Assembly (NCBI GenBank): GCA_015665265.1
Contig: JADFAM010000009.1
Coordinates: 1-64,000 of the forward strand
DNA from: Flavobacterium sp.
GTDB lineage: Bacteria; Bacteroidota; Bacteroidia; Flavobacteriales; Flavobacteriaceae
Length of the DNA stretch: 64,000 nt
Direction: 5' to 3'
In this document: piece after piece, positions 19,016 through 29,339 of the stretch
Layout of the letters: every line of letters begins with the position of its first letter
Position numbering within the stretch: position 1 is the first letter of the stretch
Notes under the pieces: model-generated
Database searches by the model: none
Told to the model about the DNA's origin: nothing
What the model saw: only the letters and a program-made list of their open reading frames with translations
Made by a program: the position numbers and the translations under genes

Positions 19016-20868
19016 CCCTCAAGCTTCATAGAGAGCTCGAGCCATCGTTCCTCTTTTTGTTCTAAAGAAGAGAGTGTCTGTTCAAGCTCCTCAGATTTTT
19101 CTTTAATTTGATCTTGGGTTAATTCCTCCTCTAAAAAAGATGCTTCGATTACCTTTTTTTTACGAGATAGTCTTTCTATGTCTTCTTCTAAAGATCCAAA
19201 TTCTCTTTTTTCTTCAAATGTTAACTGAGCTTTTGAAGGAGTTATATTAACCTGCTTTTTTTCAATTTTTATAGTTTTTTCTCTTGGCTTAGAATCTTCA
19301 TAAGCTCTATAATCTGTATAATTTCCCGGAAAATTTTCAACTATACCATCCCCTCTAAAAACAAATAAGGAATCCACAATTTTATCCATAAAGTATCTGT
19401 CATGAGACACTACAATTAAATTTCCCGGAAAATCTAATAAGAAACTTTCCAATACATTTAAGGTAATTACATCCAAATCATTGGTTGGTTCATCAAGTAT
19501 TAAAAAATTTGGATTTTGAATTAATACAGTACAGAGGTATAATCTTTTTTGTTCTCCACCACTCAATTTTTCAACATAATCGTATTGCTTTTTCTTATCA
19601 AATAAAAAACGTTCTAATAATTGTGAAGCAGAAATTCTTCTGCCCTTAGTTAATGGGATTTCTTCACCAAATTCTTTAATTACTTCAATAACTTTTTGCC
19701 CTTCTTTTACAACAATTCCTTTTTGGGTATAATACCCAAACTTTACAGTTTCTCCAACTACAACTTTTCCGCCATCAACTGGTTCTTTATGAGTAAGTAC
19801 ATTTAAAAAAGATGATTTTCCAGTTCCATTTTTTCCAATTACTCCAATGCGCTCTCCTTTTTGAAAAACATATTGAAACCCATCAAGAATTTTTAAATCT
19901 CCGAATGACTTTTTTAGTTTGTGGAGCTCTACAATTTTACTCCCTAAACGTTTCATATTTATCTCTAATTGAACTGTATGATCTTGTCTTCTTTTATGTG
20001 CTTTTTCTTTAATTTCTTGAAAATCATCAATTCTAGATTTAGACTTTGTAGTTCTTGCTTTGGGTTGCCTGCGCATCCAGTCTAACTCTTTCTTAAATAG
20101 ATTTTTAGCCTTGTGAGTGGAAGCTGCTTCCTGAGCAATTCTTTCCTCTTTTTTTTCTAAATAATAAGAATAATTACCCTTGTATTTATATAGTTTACCA
20201 TGATCAAGTTCTATAATTTCATTACAAACTCTCTCTAGAAAGTAGCGATCATGCGTTACCATAAATAGGGTAATCTTTTCTTTTTTAAAATAGTCTTCAA
20301 GCCATTCTATCATTTCTAAATCTAGATGGTTAGTTGGCTCGTCTAAGATGATTAAATCGGGTTTATTTATTAGTAAAACAGCAAGACTTAATCTTTTTTT
20401 CTGCCCTCCTGAGAGTTTCCCCACTTTTATTGATAAAGTTGGAAGTTTTAATTTTGTAAGAACCAATTTATATTGGGTCTCAAAATCCCAGGCATTGTTT
20501 TGATCCATTAAGTCAAAAGCTTTCTGATAGTTTTCTGAGTCTTCAGGATTTTCAAGTGCTTTTTCGTATTGTTTTATGATAGGTAATATTCTATTTTCTG
20601 TCTCAAAAATAGTTTCTTCTATGGTAAGGTTATCATTAAATAACTGGTTTTGAGAAAGGTATGCCACATTAATTTCTTTTCTCTTAATAACTTGCCCATC
20701 ATCTGGTGCATCTAACCCAGCAATAATATTTAGGATAGAGGTTTTTCCTGTTCCATTTTTAGCAACAAAAGCTACCTTTTGGTGTTTATTGATCCCAAAG
20801 GAGATATTGCTAAACAATGTTCTGTCTCCATAAGATTTTGAGATATTTTCTACTGAAATATAATTCAC
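19012..20868 (-). CDS. ABC-F family ATP-binding protein (Uup-like)
   Basis: Two ABC domains: GKNGTGKSSFLNVL, LSGGQKKRLSLAVLLINKPDLIILDEPTNHLDLEMIEWLE, LSGGEQKRLYLCTVL...LDEPTNDLD; coiled C-term. GTG at 20866-20868 (VNYISVENISKSYG) is a more plausible start than the track start at 20886. Confidence 0.92.
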   Translation of the reverse strand: MNYISVENISKSYGDRTLFSNISFGINKHQKVAFVAKNGTGKTSILNIIAGLDAPDDGQVIKRKEINVAYLSQNQLFNDNLTIEETIFETENRILPIIKQYEKALENPEDSENYQKAFDLMDQNNAWDFETQYKLVLTKLKLPTLSIKVGKLSGGQKKRLSLAVLLINKPDLIILDEPTNHLDLEMIEWLEDYFKKEKITLFMVTHDRYFLERVCNEIIELDHGKLYKYKGNYSYYLEKKEERIAQEAASTHKAKNLFKKELDWMRRQPKARTTKSKSRIDDFQEIKEKAHKRRQDHTVQLEINMKRLGSKIVELHKLKKSFGDLKILDGFQYVFQKGERIGVIGKNGTGKSSFLNVLTHKEPVDGGKVVVGETVKFGYYTQKGIVVKEGQKVIEVIKEFGEEIPLTKGRRISASQLLERFLFDKKKQYDYVEKLSGGEQKRLYLCTVLIQNPNFLILDEPTNDLDVITLNVLESFLLDFPGNLIVVSHDRYFMDKIVDSLFVFRGDGIVENFPGNYTDYRAYEDSKPREKTIKIEKKQVNITPSKAQLTFEEKREFGSLEEDIERLSRKKKVIEASFLEEELTQDQIKEKSEELEQTLSSLEQKEERWLELSMKLEG

Positions 20869-20973
20869 AAAAATAAATTTGAACAAAGGAACAAAAAAAC
20901 AAGGCTAGAACACTTGAGTTTGCGATTTAATTAAAGATTATGTAAATAATTTAAGAGAGGTTTTAATAAAAAG

Positions 20974-21005
20974 AAAAACCTAGAAAAATTTTTCTAGGTT
21001 TTTTT
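20974..21005. terminator. Bidirectional terminator-like hairpin in the region upstream of the ABC-F gene
   Basis: AAAAACCTAGAAAAATTTTTCTAGGTTTTTTT; perfect inverted repeat with T tracts on both strands. Confidence 0.7.
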
Positions 21006-21388
21006 GACTTATTAACTAAGATGCGGAGGAATATCAAAAGTTAATAAAAATTAAATTATATTGTCGTAATTATTGTTAGGGGGTAAACAATAAAACAATA
21101 ACTTAATTTAATAACATAATTCAAATAACAATACACTGTAAAAATAATAAGGAAATTGAATACTTGCAATACCTTGAATTAGTGAAATTTTTCGCTCCCC
21201 ATAAAAGGGGAGGCCTTGTTTATTAAAGTACATTTTTAGATGTTTGAATTTATATCAATTTAGTGATTTGGTTTAGAGTTTTAAATCAAAAAAGATTAGA
21301 GTAAAGTTATTTGATGTTAATTTTTTTTACCTTTAAAATTATTCTAAAATAATATTTAGCCACGTTTAACAAGACACAATTTTAAAAT

Positions 21389-23056
21389 ATGTTGCAAGTA
21401 CATAATCTTACTGTCAAATTTTTATCTGGTAAAGTTGAAAACGAGGTTGTAAAAAAAATATCCTTTGATTTAAAAGAAAATAAAATTTTGGGTATTGTTG
21501 GAGAGTCCGGTAGTGGCAAGTCAGTTACTTCGTTGGCAGTTTTAGGGCTCTTACCCAAGAATACTGTTCAAGAGGGAACTATTTTTTTTGATGAAAAAAA
21601 TCTTTTAAAAATTTCAGATAAAGAATTTCAACAAATTAGAGGCAATAAAATTGCCATGATTTTTCAGGAACCTATGAGTTCATTAAACCCTACTTTAACA
21701 TGTGGGAGTCAAGTGGCTGAGGTTTTGAAACAACATACAGGTTTAAATAAAAAAGAAATGTATGAAGAAGTTATTTCTCTTTTTCAAAAAGTAAAACTAC
21801 CACTACCAGATAGAATTTTTAATTCCTACCCTCATCAAATTAGTGGAGGTCAGAAACAACGTGTTATGATTGCTATTGCTATAGCATGTAAACCAGATTT
21901 GTTAATTGCAGATGAGCCTACTACAGCACTAGATGTTACAGTTCAAAAAGAGATCATATTGCTTTTAAAAGAATTACAAAAGGAAAATAAGATGAGTATC
22001 CTTTTAATTTCACATGATTTATCATTGGTGTCTGAAATAGCAGATGATGTAATTATTTTGTTTAAGGGAGAGATTGTTGAAAAAGGAAATACAACTGATA
22101 TTTTTCATTCTCCACAACATGACTATACGAAAGGGCTTATTAATTCAAAGCCCAATTTAAATCAACGATTAAAAAAACTTCCTACGGTAGAAGATTTTAT
22201 AAAAAACAAAATTTTCACAAATGTTTATACAAAAAGAGAGAGAGATGCCTATCACAGTAAAATTTACAGATTAAAACCTCTATTAGAAATAGTTGATCTA
22301 AAAAAATATTTTAACACAAGTGTTGGATTTACTAGAAAGCCACTAATAAAAGCAGTAGATACCATTTCTTTTAAATTATATGAAGGAGAAACATTAGGAT
22401 TAGTTGGAGAATCTGGATGTGGTAAGACAACTTTAGGGAGGTCAATTATGCAGTTAGAAAAAGTAACCTCTGGAAAAATATTTTACAAAGGAAAAGATAT
22501 TACTCATTTATCAAAAACAGCCCTGCGAAATTTAAGAAAGGAAATTCAAATTATTTTTCAAGATCCATTCTCATCTTTAAATCCAAGAATATCTATTGGA
22601 AATGCTATTCTTGAGCCTATGAATGTGCATGGTGTTCTATCCAACTATAAGGAAAGAAAAGTATATGTGATAGAGTTATTAAAAAAAGTTGGGTTAGAGG
22701 AAGATCATTTTAATAAATATCCCCACGAATTTTCTGGAGGACAAAGACAGCGAATTGGAATTGCAAGAGCTATCGCATTAAAACCTAAAATCATTATTTG
22801 TGACGAATCAGTTTCGGCATTAGATGTATCAGTTCAAGCACAGGTACTAAACCTACTAAATGAATTAAAATCAACTTTTAATTTTTCATATATTTTTATT
22901 TCACATGACTTATCAGTTGTCAAGTACATGTCTGATCAACTAGTGGTTATGAATAAAGGAAAAATTGAAGAAATAGATGATGCAGATACCATATATAAAT
23001 CACCAAAATCTGAGTATACGAAGAATTTAATTGATGCAATTCCAAAAGGAATTTAA
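21389..23056 (+). CDS. Fused dipeptide/oligopeptide-type ABC transporter ATP-binding protein (two NBDs)
   Basis: Two Walker A (GESGSGKSVTSLAVLG; GESGCGKTTLGRSI), two signature motifs (ISGGQKQRVMIAIAIACKPDLLIADEPTTALDVTVQ; FSGGQRQRIGIARAIALKPKIIICDESVSALDVSVQ). Confidence 0.93.
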   Translation: MLQVHNLTVKFLSGKVENEVVKKISFDLKENKILGIVGESGSGKSVTSLAVLGLLPKNTVQEGTIFFDEKNLLKISDKEFQQIRGNKIAMIFQEPMSSLNPTLTCGSQVAEVLKQHTGLNKKEMYEEVISLFQKVKLPLPDRIFNSYPHQISGGQKQRVMIAIAIACKPDLLIADEPTTALDVTVQKEIILLLKELQKENKMSILLISHDLSLVSEIADDVIILFKGEIVEKGNTTDIFHSPQHDYTKGLINSKPNLNQRLKKLPTVEDFIKNKIFTNVYTKRERDAYHSKIYRLKPLLEIVDLKKYFNTSVGFTRKPLIKAVDTISFKLYEGETLGLVGESGCGKTTLGRSIMQLEKVTSGKIFYKGKDITHLSKTALRNLRKEIQIIFQDPFSSLNPRISIGNAILEPMNVHGVLSNYKERKVYVIELLKKVGLEEDHFNKYPHEFSGGQRQRIGIARAIALKPKIIICDESVSALDVSVQAQVLNLLNELKSTFNFSYIFISHDLSVVKYMSDQLVVMNKGKIEEIDDADTIYKSPKSEYTKNLIDAIPKGI

Positions 23057-23125
23057 AGAGTTTCCTCTTTTTTAAAATCAATCAATAAGTGGTATATTGC
23101 TTCACTAAAAATAAGAAAAATATAT

Positions 23126-24142
23126 ATGAAAATAATTGTCCCTATGGCAGGAATTGGATCTCGTTTGAGACCTCATACCTTAACTATTCCAAAACCTTTA
23201 ACTGTAATAGCAGGTAAGCCAATTGTACAAAGATTAGTAGAAGATATTACTTCTGTGGTAAATCAACCAATAGAGGAAATAGCTTTTATAATTGGGCCAT
23301 CAGCAAAAGGATTTCCAAGTAATACAAGAGAAAAATTATTAACGATAGCAGAGGAGCTTGGAGCTAAAGGATCAGTATATGTTCAGGAAGAAGCTTTGGG
23401 TACTGCTCACGCAATTTTTTGTGCTAAAGAATCTTTAACTGGTCCTTGCGTGGTTGCTTTTGCAGATACTTTATTTAAAGCAGATTTTACATTAAATGCA
23501 GAAGCAGATGGTGCTATTTGGGTGAAACAAGTTGATGATCCAAGTGCATTTGGAGTTGTAAAATTAAACAATGGATTTATTTCAGATTTTGTTGAAAAAC
23601 CAACAAAATTTGTTTCAGATTTAGCAATAATAGGGATTTATTACTTTAAAGATGGTGATAAGCTTTCTAAAGAGATTCAATATCTCATAGATAATGATAT
23701 TAGACCGTCAGGCGAATTTCAATTAACGGAAGTTTTAGAAACACTTAAACAAGATGGAGCTAAATTTTTACCTGGTAAAGTTGATGTATGGATGGATTGT
23801 GGGAAAAAAGATCCAACCGTAGATACTAATAAAAAAATATTAGGATTTGAATATGACAAAGGGAATAATCTTGTGGCTGAAACTGTTGTACTAGAAAATT
23901 CTCAAATTATACAACCTTGTTTTATTGGAGAAAATGTGGTTCTAAAAAATTCAACAATTGGTCCATATGTTTCTATAGGAGAAGATAGTTTGGTAACAGA
24001 TTCTAAAATTTCTAATTCTTTAATCCAAACTAATGTAAAAATTTTAAACGCTACTTTAGATAATGCTATGATAGGTAATCATGCCACGTACAACGGTAAT
24101 TTTACTTCCGTAAGCATAGGTGATTACTCAGAATTGACCTAA
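23126..24142 (+). CDS. Sugar nucleotidyltransferase family protein
   Basis: MKIIVPMAGIGSRLRPHTLTIPKPLTVIAGKPIVQRL; C-terminal hexapeptide-like repeats. Confidence 0.92.
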   Translation: MKIIVPMAGIGSRLRPHTLTIPKPLTVIAGKPIVQRLVEDITSVVNQPIEEIAFIIGPSAKGFPSNTREKLLTIAEELGAKGSVYVQEEALGTAHAIFCAKESLTGPCVVAFADTLFKADFTLNAEADGAIWVKQVDDPSAFGVVKLNNGFISDFVEKPTKFVSDLAIIGIYYFKDGDKLSKEIQYLIDNDIRPSGEFQLTEVLETLKQDGAKFLPGKVDVWMDCGKKDPTVDTNKKILGFEYDKGNNLVAETVVLENSQIIQPCFIGENVVLKNSTIGPYVSIGEDSLVTDSKISNSLIQTNVKILNATLDNAMIGNHATYNGNFTSVSIGDYSELT

Positions 24143-24154
24143 TAATAAATAAAG

Positions 24155-25099
24155 ATGATTAAAAGGATTGGACTTTTTGTCTGTTTGGTACTATTGTTTA
24201 ATCCTTTTAGTTCTCTCTCTCAAGAAAATGCTGACCAGTCTTCAAATCTTTCAGAAGAAAAAGAGATAAAATTTCAGGAGTATTTTTTTAAATCACTTTC
24301 AAATAAATCAATAAGAAATTACCAAAAAGCTATCCAAAACTTAGAAGTTTGTGATAAGTTATCTCCTCGTAATAAAACCATTTATTTTGAATTTTCTAAA
24401 AATTATTTATTTCTAAATCATACGCTAAAAGCTAGACAATTCATTGAAAAGGCTTTAGAACAAGATTCGTCCAATATTTGGATGTTACTTCATTTTGTTT
24501 CTATTCTAAAAAAAGATCGAAACTATGAGGAGGCCATTAAAGTTCAATTAAAAATTATTGAGTTAGACCCCTATTATAGAGAATCTTTAATTTATTTATA
24601 TCATCTAAATAGCCAAAGTGATAAAGCACTTTCATTAATCTATTTATTAGAACAAGAGAAAGGGTTCCATCAAAAGCTAGAAAGACTTAAGGAGAAATTG
24701 GAGTTATCTAAGAAACCTGTCAAATTAAAAAAAGACAACAAGGATCTAGATAAATTAATTTCTGATTTTAATGAAAATAAGCCCTCTTTTAGTATGTTAA
24801 AACAAATACTAGAAATAGCTGAATTTAATAATAGTGAAATTTTAGATAATTACAGTAAGTTGGCTGTTACTCTTTTTCCTGCTCAACCATTTTCATATCT
24901 TTCGAGAGCTAAGCTTTTACATAAACAACAACAATTTGACGAAGCTATTGCTATTTTGGAAATAGGCTTAGATTTTGTGATAGAAAATTCTACTCTAGAA
25001 GCTCAATTTTATAGTACTTTAGCAAAAGTATATTCTAGTCTGGGCAATAAGGGAAAGGCCTTTGAATTTGAAAATAAAATTAAAAAATTAAAAATGTAA
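24155..25099 (+). CDS. Tetratricopeptide repeat protein
   Basis: Signal peptide and TPR-like helical repeats. Confidence 0.8.
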   Translation: MIKRIGLFVCLVLLFNPFSSLSQENADQSSNLSEEKEIKFQEYFFKSLSNKSIRNYQKAIQNLEVCDKLSPRNKTIYFEFSKNYLFLNHTLKARQFIEKALEQDSSNIWMLLHFVSILKKDRNYEEAIKVQLKIIELDPYYRESLIYLYHLNSQSDKALSLIYLLEQEKGFHQKLERLKEKLELSKKPVKLKKDNKDLDKLISDFNENKPSFSMLKQILEIAEFNNSEILDNYSKLAVTLFPAQPFSYLSRAKLLHKQQQFDEAIAILEIGLDFVIENSTLEAQFYSTLAKVYSSLGNKGKAFEFENKIKKLKM

Positions 25100-25100
25100 C

Positions 25101-25880
25101 ATGAGAATAATTAGCTTTTTATTCTTTTTACTTGTGTTGGTTTCATGTGAAAGCAAAAAAGAACTTGTTCGGACAAAAGGGTTAAAAAATATATCTTCCA
25201 AACGAATTATCAAAAAACACAATACCACATCGTTTGTTGCTAATTCGCTAGACTCTAAGTTAAAGGTTTCCTATTTGGTCAAAAATAAAGGTAAAAGTAC
25301 TCGGGTTAATCTCAAAGTAACTCTCAGAATTTTCAAAGATTCCATTATATGGATTAAAGGCTCTAAACTTATCAATGTATTTAGAGCCAAAATAACCCCT
25401 AGTTCTTTTAGTTACTATTCTCCAATAAACAAACGCTATTTTAAAGGAAATTTCTCTCTTTTAGAAAAAATGTTGGGGACTAAAGTAACGTTTCAACAGC
25501 TTCAAAATTTACTTATAGGGGAAAGTATTTTAGATTTAACAACTACTAAATATTTTTCTGAAGTTAGTGAAGGATTATATAAATTAATTCCGAAAAATCA
25601 ATCAGATTTGTACAAGTCATCCCTTTTTTTTAATCCAGTAAATTTTTCATTAAATAAGCAATTATTAAATTCATATGAGAATAATAAATTATTGCAAATT
25701 CAATATGAGAATTACCAGAAAATTAAAGAGCAACTAATTCCCAAAAAAATAGTAATAAAAGCTTTGGAGAATAAAGATAATTTTACGGTTATAGATATAG
25801 AGTTTAAATCGTTAGTTTTAAATAAACAAATTACTACTCCATTCAGAATACCATCAGGTTATAAATCAATTAAATTTTAA
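25101..25880 (+). CDS. DUF4292-type lipoprotein
   Basis: Lipobox LVLVSCESKKE; position between TPR protein and EnvC-like protein as usual in Flavobacteriia. Confidence 0.75.
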   Translation: MRIISFLFFLLVLVSCESKKELVRTKGLKNISSKRIIKKHNTTSFVANSLDSKLKVSYLVKNKGKSTRVNLKVTLRIFKDSIIWIKGSKLINVFRAKITPSSFSYYSPINKRYFKGNFSLLEKMLGTKVTFQQLQNLLIGESILDLTTTKYFSEVSEGLYKLIPKNQSDLYKSSLFFNPVNFSLNKQLLNSYENNKLLQIQYENYQKIKEQLIPKKIVIKALENKDNFTVIDIEFKSLVLNKQITTPFRIPSGYKSIKF

Positions 25881-27097
25881 TGATAAGAAAACAGTCATTC
25901 ATATCCTTTTTATTATTTCTATTAGTTTCTATAACTATTTCTGCTCAACAAAAATCAAGAAAGCAGTTAGAAAAAGATAGAAATAGAATAAAAAGAGAAA
26001 TTAAAATGGTTAATAAGCTGCTTTTTGACACAAAAAAAAGTGAAAAAAATGCTCTTGAAGATTTAAAAGATTTAAATCAAAAAATTACAGTCAGAGAAAA
26101 ATATATTTCAACCATAAACAAAGAAGTACAATCTTTATCTAGTGAAATAGTTCTCTATGAAAAAGAAATTAAAGAGTTAGATGAAAAATTAGTAGCTCTT
26201 AAGAAAGATTATGCTGCTATGATTTACAAGTCTTATAAGAGTAAGTCTCAGCAAAGCAGAACCTTATTTTTATTTTCTTCTGAAAGCTTTTATCAAGCTT
26301 ACAAGAGAGTTAAATATATGAAGCAGTACGCATCTTTCAGAAAAAAACAAGGAGAGGAATTAGCCATGGTATCTAATCAGGTATCACAATTAAAAGATTC
26401 TTTATTTTTTCAAAAACAATTAAAAGATACACTACTGTCAAACGAACAAGATCAAATTTTTAAAGTTGAACTTGATAAGTTAGATCAAAAAAAATTAATT
26501 TCTCAGATTAAAAAGAAGGAGAAAAAATACAAGAAAAGCCTCCAACAAAAACAACAAGAAGAAAAGAAAATTTCAAAAATAATTGATAAAATAATTAAAG
26601 AAGCCATAGCTAAATCTAATACTGCTAAAGGAGCAAAAAAATCAAAAGGTTTTAAGTTAACTCCTGAGGCAAAAGAATTGGCAGCAAAATTTGAGCAAAA
26701 TAAAGGGAAACTTCCGTGGCCTGTAGATAGTGGCCTTATCATTAGAAGATTCGGTAAACAACCTCACCCGATCTATTCAGGAAATTATATAAATAGCACA
26801 GGTATTCACATAGCAACCAATAAAGGAACAAATGCCGAGTCTATCTTTAATGGAGAAGTTTTAGCAATTCAAACCCAATCAGAAGGAAAGAAGTCTGTCT
26901 TAATTAGACACGGGAATTATATCTCTATATATAATAATCTAGAAAGTGTTTATGTTGGCAATGGAGATAAAGTAAAAACAGGTCAGGCTTTGGGTAAAAT
27001 TTTTACTGATCGAATTACAGGAAAAACTAAACTTATTTTTGTGTTATCAAAAAATACAACCAGATTGAATCCAACTGATTGGATTCGAAAAAATTAG
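25880..27097 (+). CDS. Murein hydrolase activator EnvC-like / M23 peptidase family
   Basis: Signal peptide, long coiled coil, C-terminal LytM/M23 domain (KLPWPVDSGLIIRRFGKQPHPIYSGNYINSTGIHIATNKGT). Confidence 0.9.
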   Translation: MIRKQSFISFLLFLLVSITISAQQKSRKQLEKDRNRIKREIKMVNKLLFDTKKSEKNALEDLKDLNQKITVREKYISTINKEVQSLSSEIVLYEKEIKELDEKLVALKKDYAAMIYKSYKSKSQQSRTLFLFSSESFYQAYKRVKYMKQYASFRKKQGEELAMVSNQVSQLKDSLFFQKQLKDTLLSNEQDQIFKVELDKLDQKKLISQIKKKEKKYKKSLQQKQQEEKKISKIIDKIIKEAIAKSNTAKGAKKSKGFKLTPEAKELAAKFEQNKGKLPWPVDSGLIIRRFGKQPHPIYSGNYINSTGIHIATNKGTNAESIFNGEVLAIQTQSEGKKSVLIRHGNYISIYNNLESVYVGNGDKVKTGQALGKIFTDRITGKTKLIFVLSKNTTRLNPTDWIRKN

Positions 27098-28683
27098 GAA
27101 TTCATCACTTTTTTAATAATATTTTTACCTGTTATTGCTGCACTAGTAATTACTCCAGAAAATAGTGCTGCCGCTACACCAGCAGTAACAATATCTTGCC
27201 CTGTTAAAAATAAATTTTTAATGGGAGTTCTAGGTTTTAAAAATTCCTGTCTAAATCTTTTAGGACTGTGATCTAATCCATAAATCTCACCTTTGTCGTA
27301 ATTTATAAAATGTTTTGTTGTTAACGGTGTGGAAAGTTCGTAATGACTTACTGTCCCTTTTACTTGAGGTAATTTGTCGTAAAGGATTTTAAGCAAACGT
27401 TGAGAAATTTTCTCTTTTATGTTGGTGTAATCTTCCCCTCTTTTCATCCATTTACTTCCAGCCCATGGTTCAAAAATTTCATAGGGTACGAGTGTTATAA
27501 TATCAATGGTACTTTTTCCAGGATATCTATTGTTCCAGTCAGGATCTTTTGCAGAGGGAAACGAGATATAAACTACAGGAAATTCATGATCGATATTTTT
27601 TAAATATCGATCAACAGATTCATCATGATCTAAATCACTTGGGTATATCCAGTAATTTGTTTTTGGAAGTTTTAACTCTTCTGGAGAGCCATTTAGCCCG
27701 ATATACAAACAGGCATGAGAAACAGAGCGATTTACTTTTTGAAGCTGACTTTTTAGGTTAAATTTATTTGCAATTGAAGAGGGAATAAGTTTGTCATAGG
27801 TATTCATAATGCCTGTACCGCTTATTATTTTTTTTGCTGAAAAAATTTTCCCGTCACTCATTTTTACACCAGTAGCAGTTTTATTTGAAATAATAACTTC
27901 TTGAACATCAGCACTAATTAAAATTGTTCCTCCAGCTTTTTCAATAACACTATCAATTGTTTTTGCAATTTGAGATGAACCACCAATAGGAAAGCTACCA
28001 CCACCAAAATAATGTCTAGCAACTGCAGCATGCATAACAAAACTACTTTTTTTCGGAGGCAATCCGTAATCTCCGTACTGACCAGTTAATACTTTAATTA
28101 ACTCTTCATTGTCTGTGATTGATTTAAGAACTTCATAGGTAGTTTTATCTGAGTAATTGTAAAAGGGAGTTCTCATTTTCTTCCCAATCAAAAAGTTTAG
28201 GATAGAAGGTAATGCTTTACTGATATAAAACTTTTGACTTGTTTTGATAGTTTTAAAAACGAGTTTCACATAATTTTCAATGGCTAATTTTTCATCAGGG
28301 AAATATTCAATAAGTTTATTTTTAAAATTTTGAGTGCCTTTTACAAAATCATATTCTTTGTCTCCAATGATAATTTTATCATATACCTCACCCATATCTG
28401 ACCATTGTAATTTTGAGTCTGAGATGTAATCAAATAGTTTTTTTATCACAGAGGTAGGTCTTTGAACTTCACCGATATAATGAATTCCTACATCCCATTC
28501 AAACCCTTTTCTTTTAAATACATGTGTAAAACCTCCTGCAGTATAATGACGCTCTAATACCAACACTTTCTGTCCCTCTTTTGCTAGAATTGCTGCCGTA
28601 GTAAGACTACCCATTCCAGAACCAATAATTATTGTGTCATAATTTTTTATTAGTGTTGGATTTTTCTTGTAGGATTGAATCAT
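27094..28683 (-). CDS. NAD(P)/FAD-dependent oxidoreductase, phytoene desaturase/retinol saturase-like
   Basis: YDTIIIGSGMGSLTTAAILAKEGQKVLVLERHYTAGGFTHVFKRKGFEWDVGIHYIGE; C-term LFLTGQDIVTAGVAAALFSGV. Confidence 0.9.
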   Translation of the reverse strand: MIQSYKKNPTLIKNYDTIIIGSGMGSLTTAAILAKEGQKVLVLERHYTAGGFTHVFKRKGFEWDVGIHYIGEVQRPTSVIKKLFDYISDSKLQWSDMGEVYDKIIIGDKEYDFVKGTQNFKNKLIEYFPDEKLAIENYVKLVFKTIKTSQKFYISKALPSILNFLIGKKMRTPFYNYSDKTTYEVLKSITDNEELIKVLTGQYGDYGLPPKKSSFVMHAAVARHYFGGGSFPIGGSSQIAKTIDSVIEKAGGTILISADVQEVIISNKTATGVKMSDGKIFSAKKIISGTGIMNTYDKLIPSSIANKFNLKSQLQKVNRSVSHACLYIGLNGSPEELKLPKTNYWIYPSDLDHDESVDRYLKNIDHEFPVVYISFPSAKDPDWNNRYPGKSTIDIITLVPYEIFEPWAGSKWMKRGEDYTNIKEKISQRLLKILYDKLPQVKGTVSHYELSTPLTTKHFINYDKGEIYGLDHSPKRFRQEFLKPRTPIKNLFLTGQDIVTAGVAAALFSGVITSAAITGKNIIKKVMNS

Positions 28684-28770
28684 TGTTCTAGCTATTTTTA
28701 AGAATTAAAGAACCTAAATTTAGGTTTTCTAAGATACTAAAACAAGAATACATATAGTAGAGTGATGTGC

Positions 28771-29283
28771 TTATTCTACAAATAAAGCTTTGAGTTCAGT
28801 TGCATTATTGGGTTTTAATTTTCCTGCCAAAACTAAACTGAGTTGTTTTCTTCTCAAAGCACCTTCATAACGTTCTTTTTCCAATGTTGTTTCTGGAGAT
28901 ATTTGAGCAATTTCTACTGGTTTTCCAGTTTCGTCGACAGCTACAAAAGTATAAATTCCTTCATTTACTTTAGTTTTTGAGCCAGATTGACGATCTTCTA
29001 TCCAAACATCTACATATATTTCCATAGATGATTTAAATGCTCTTGAAACTTTGGCTTCTACAGTAACAACACTTCCAACAGGAACTGATTTAGAAAATAC
29101 AACATGATTTACAGAGGCAGTTACAACGATTCTTCTAGAGTGCCTCCGGGCAGCTATACTGCATGCTCTATCCATTCTAGCTAACAGTTCTCCTCCAAAT
29201 AAATTATCTAGGTAATTAGTTTCTCCGGGTAATACTAAATCTGTTAGTATTGTTAGTGATTCACTAGGTGTTTTTGCTTTCAT
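28771..29283 (-). CDS. Acyl-CoA thioesterase (hotdog fold)
   Basis: LPGETNYLDNLFGGELLARMDRACSIAARRHSRRIVVTASVNHVVFSKSVPVGSVV. Confidence 0.9.
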   Translation of the reverse strand: MKAKTPSESLTILTDLVLPGETNYLDNLFGGELLARMDRACSIAARRHSRRIVVTASVNHVVFSKSVPVGSVVTVEAKVSRAFKSSMEIYVDVWIEDRQSGSKTKVNEGIYTFVAVDETGKPVEIAQISPETTLEKERYEGALRRKQLSLVLAGKLKPNNATELKALFVE

Positions 29284-29339
29284 AGAATTTTAAATAAATA
29301 ATTAAAATGAGTATGAATTTCTAAAGAAGAGAGAATAAA

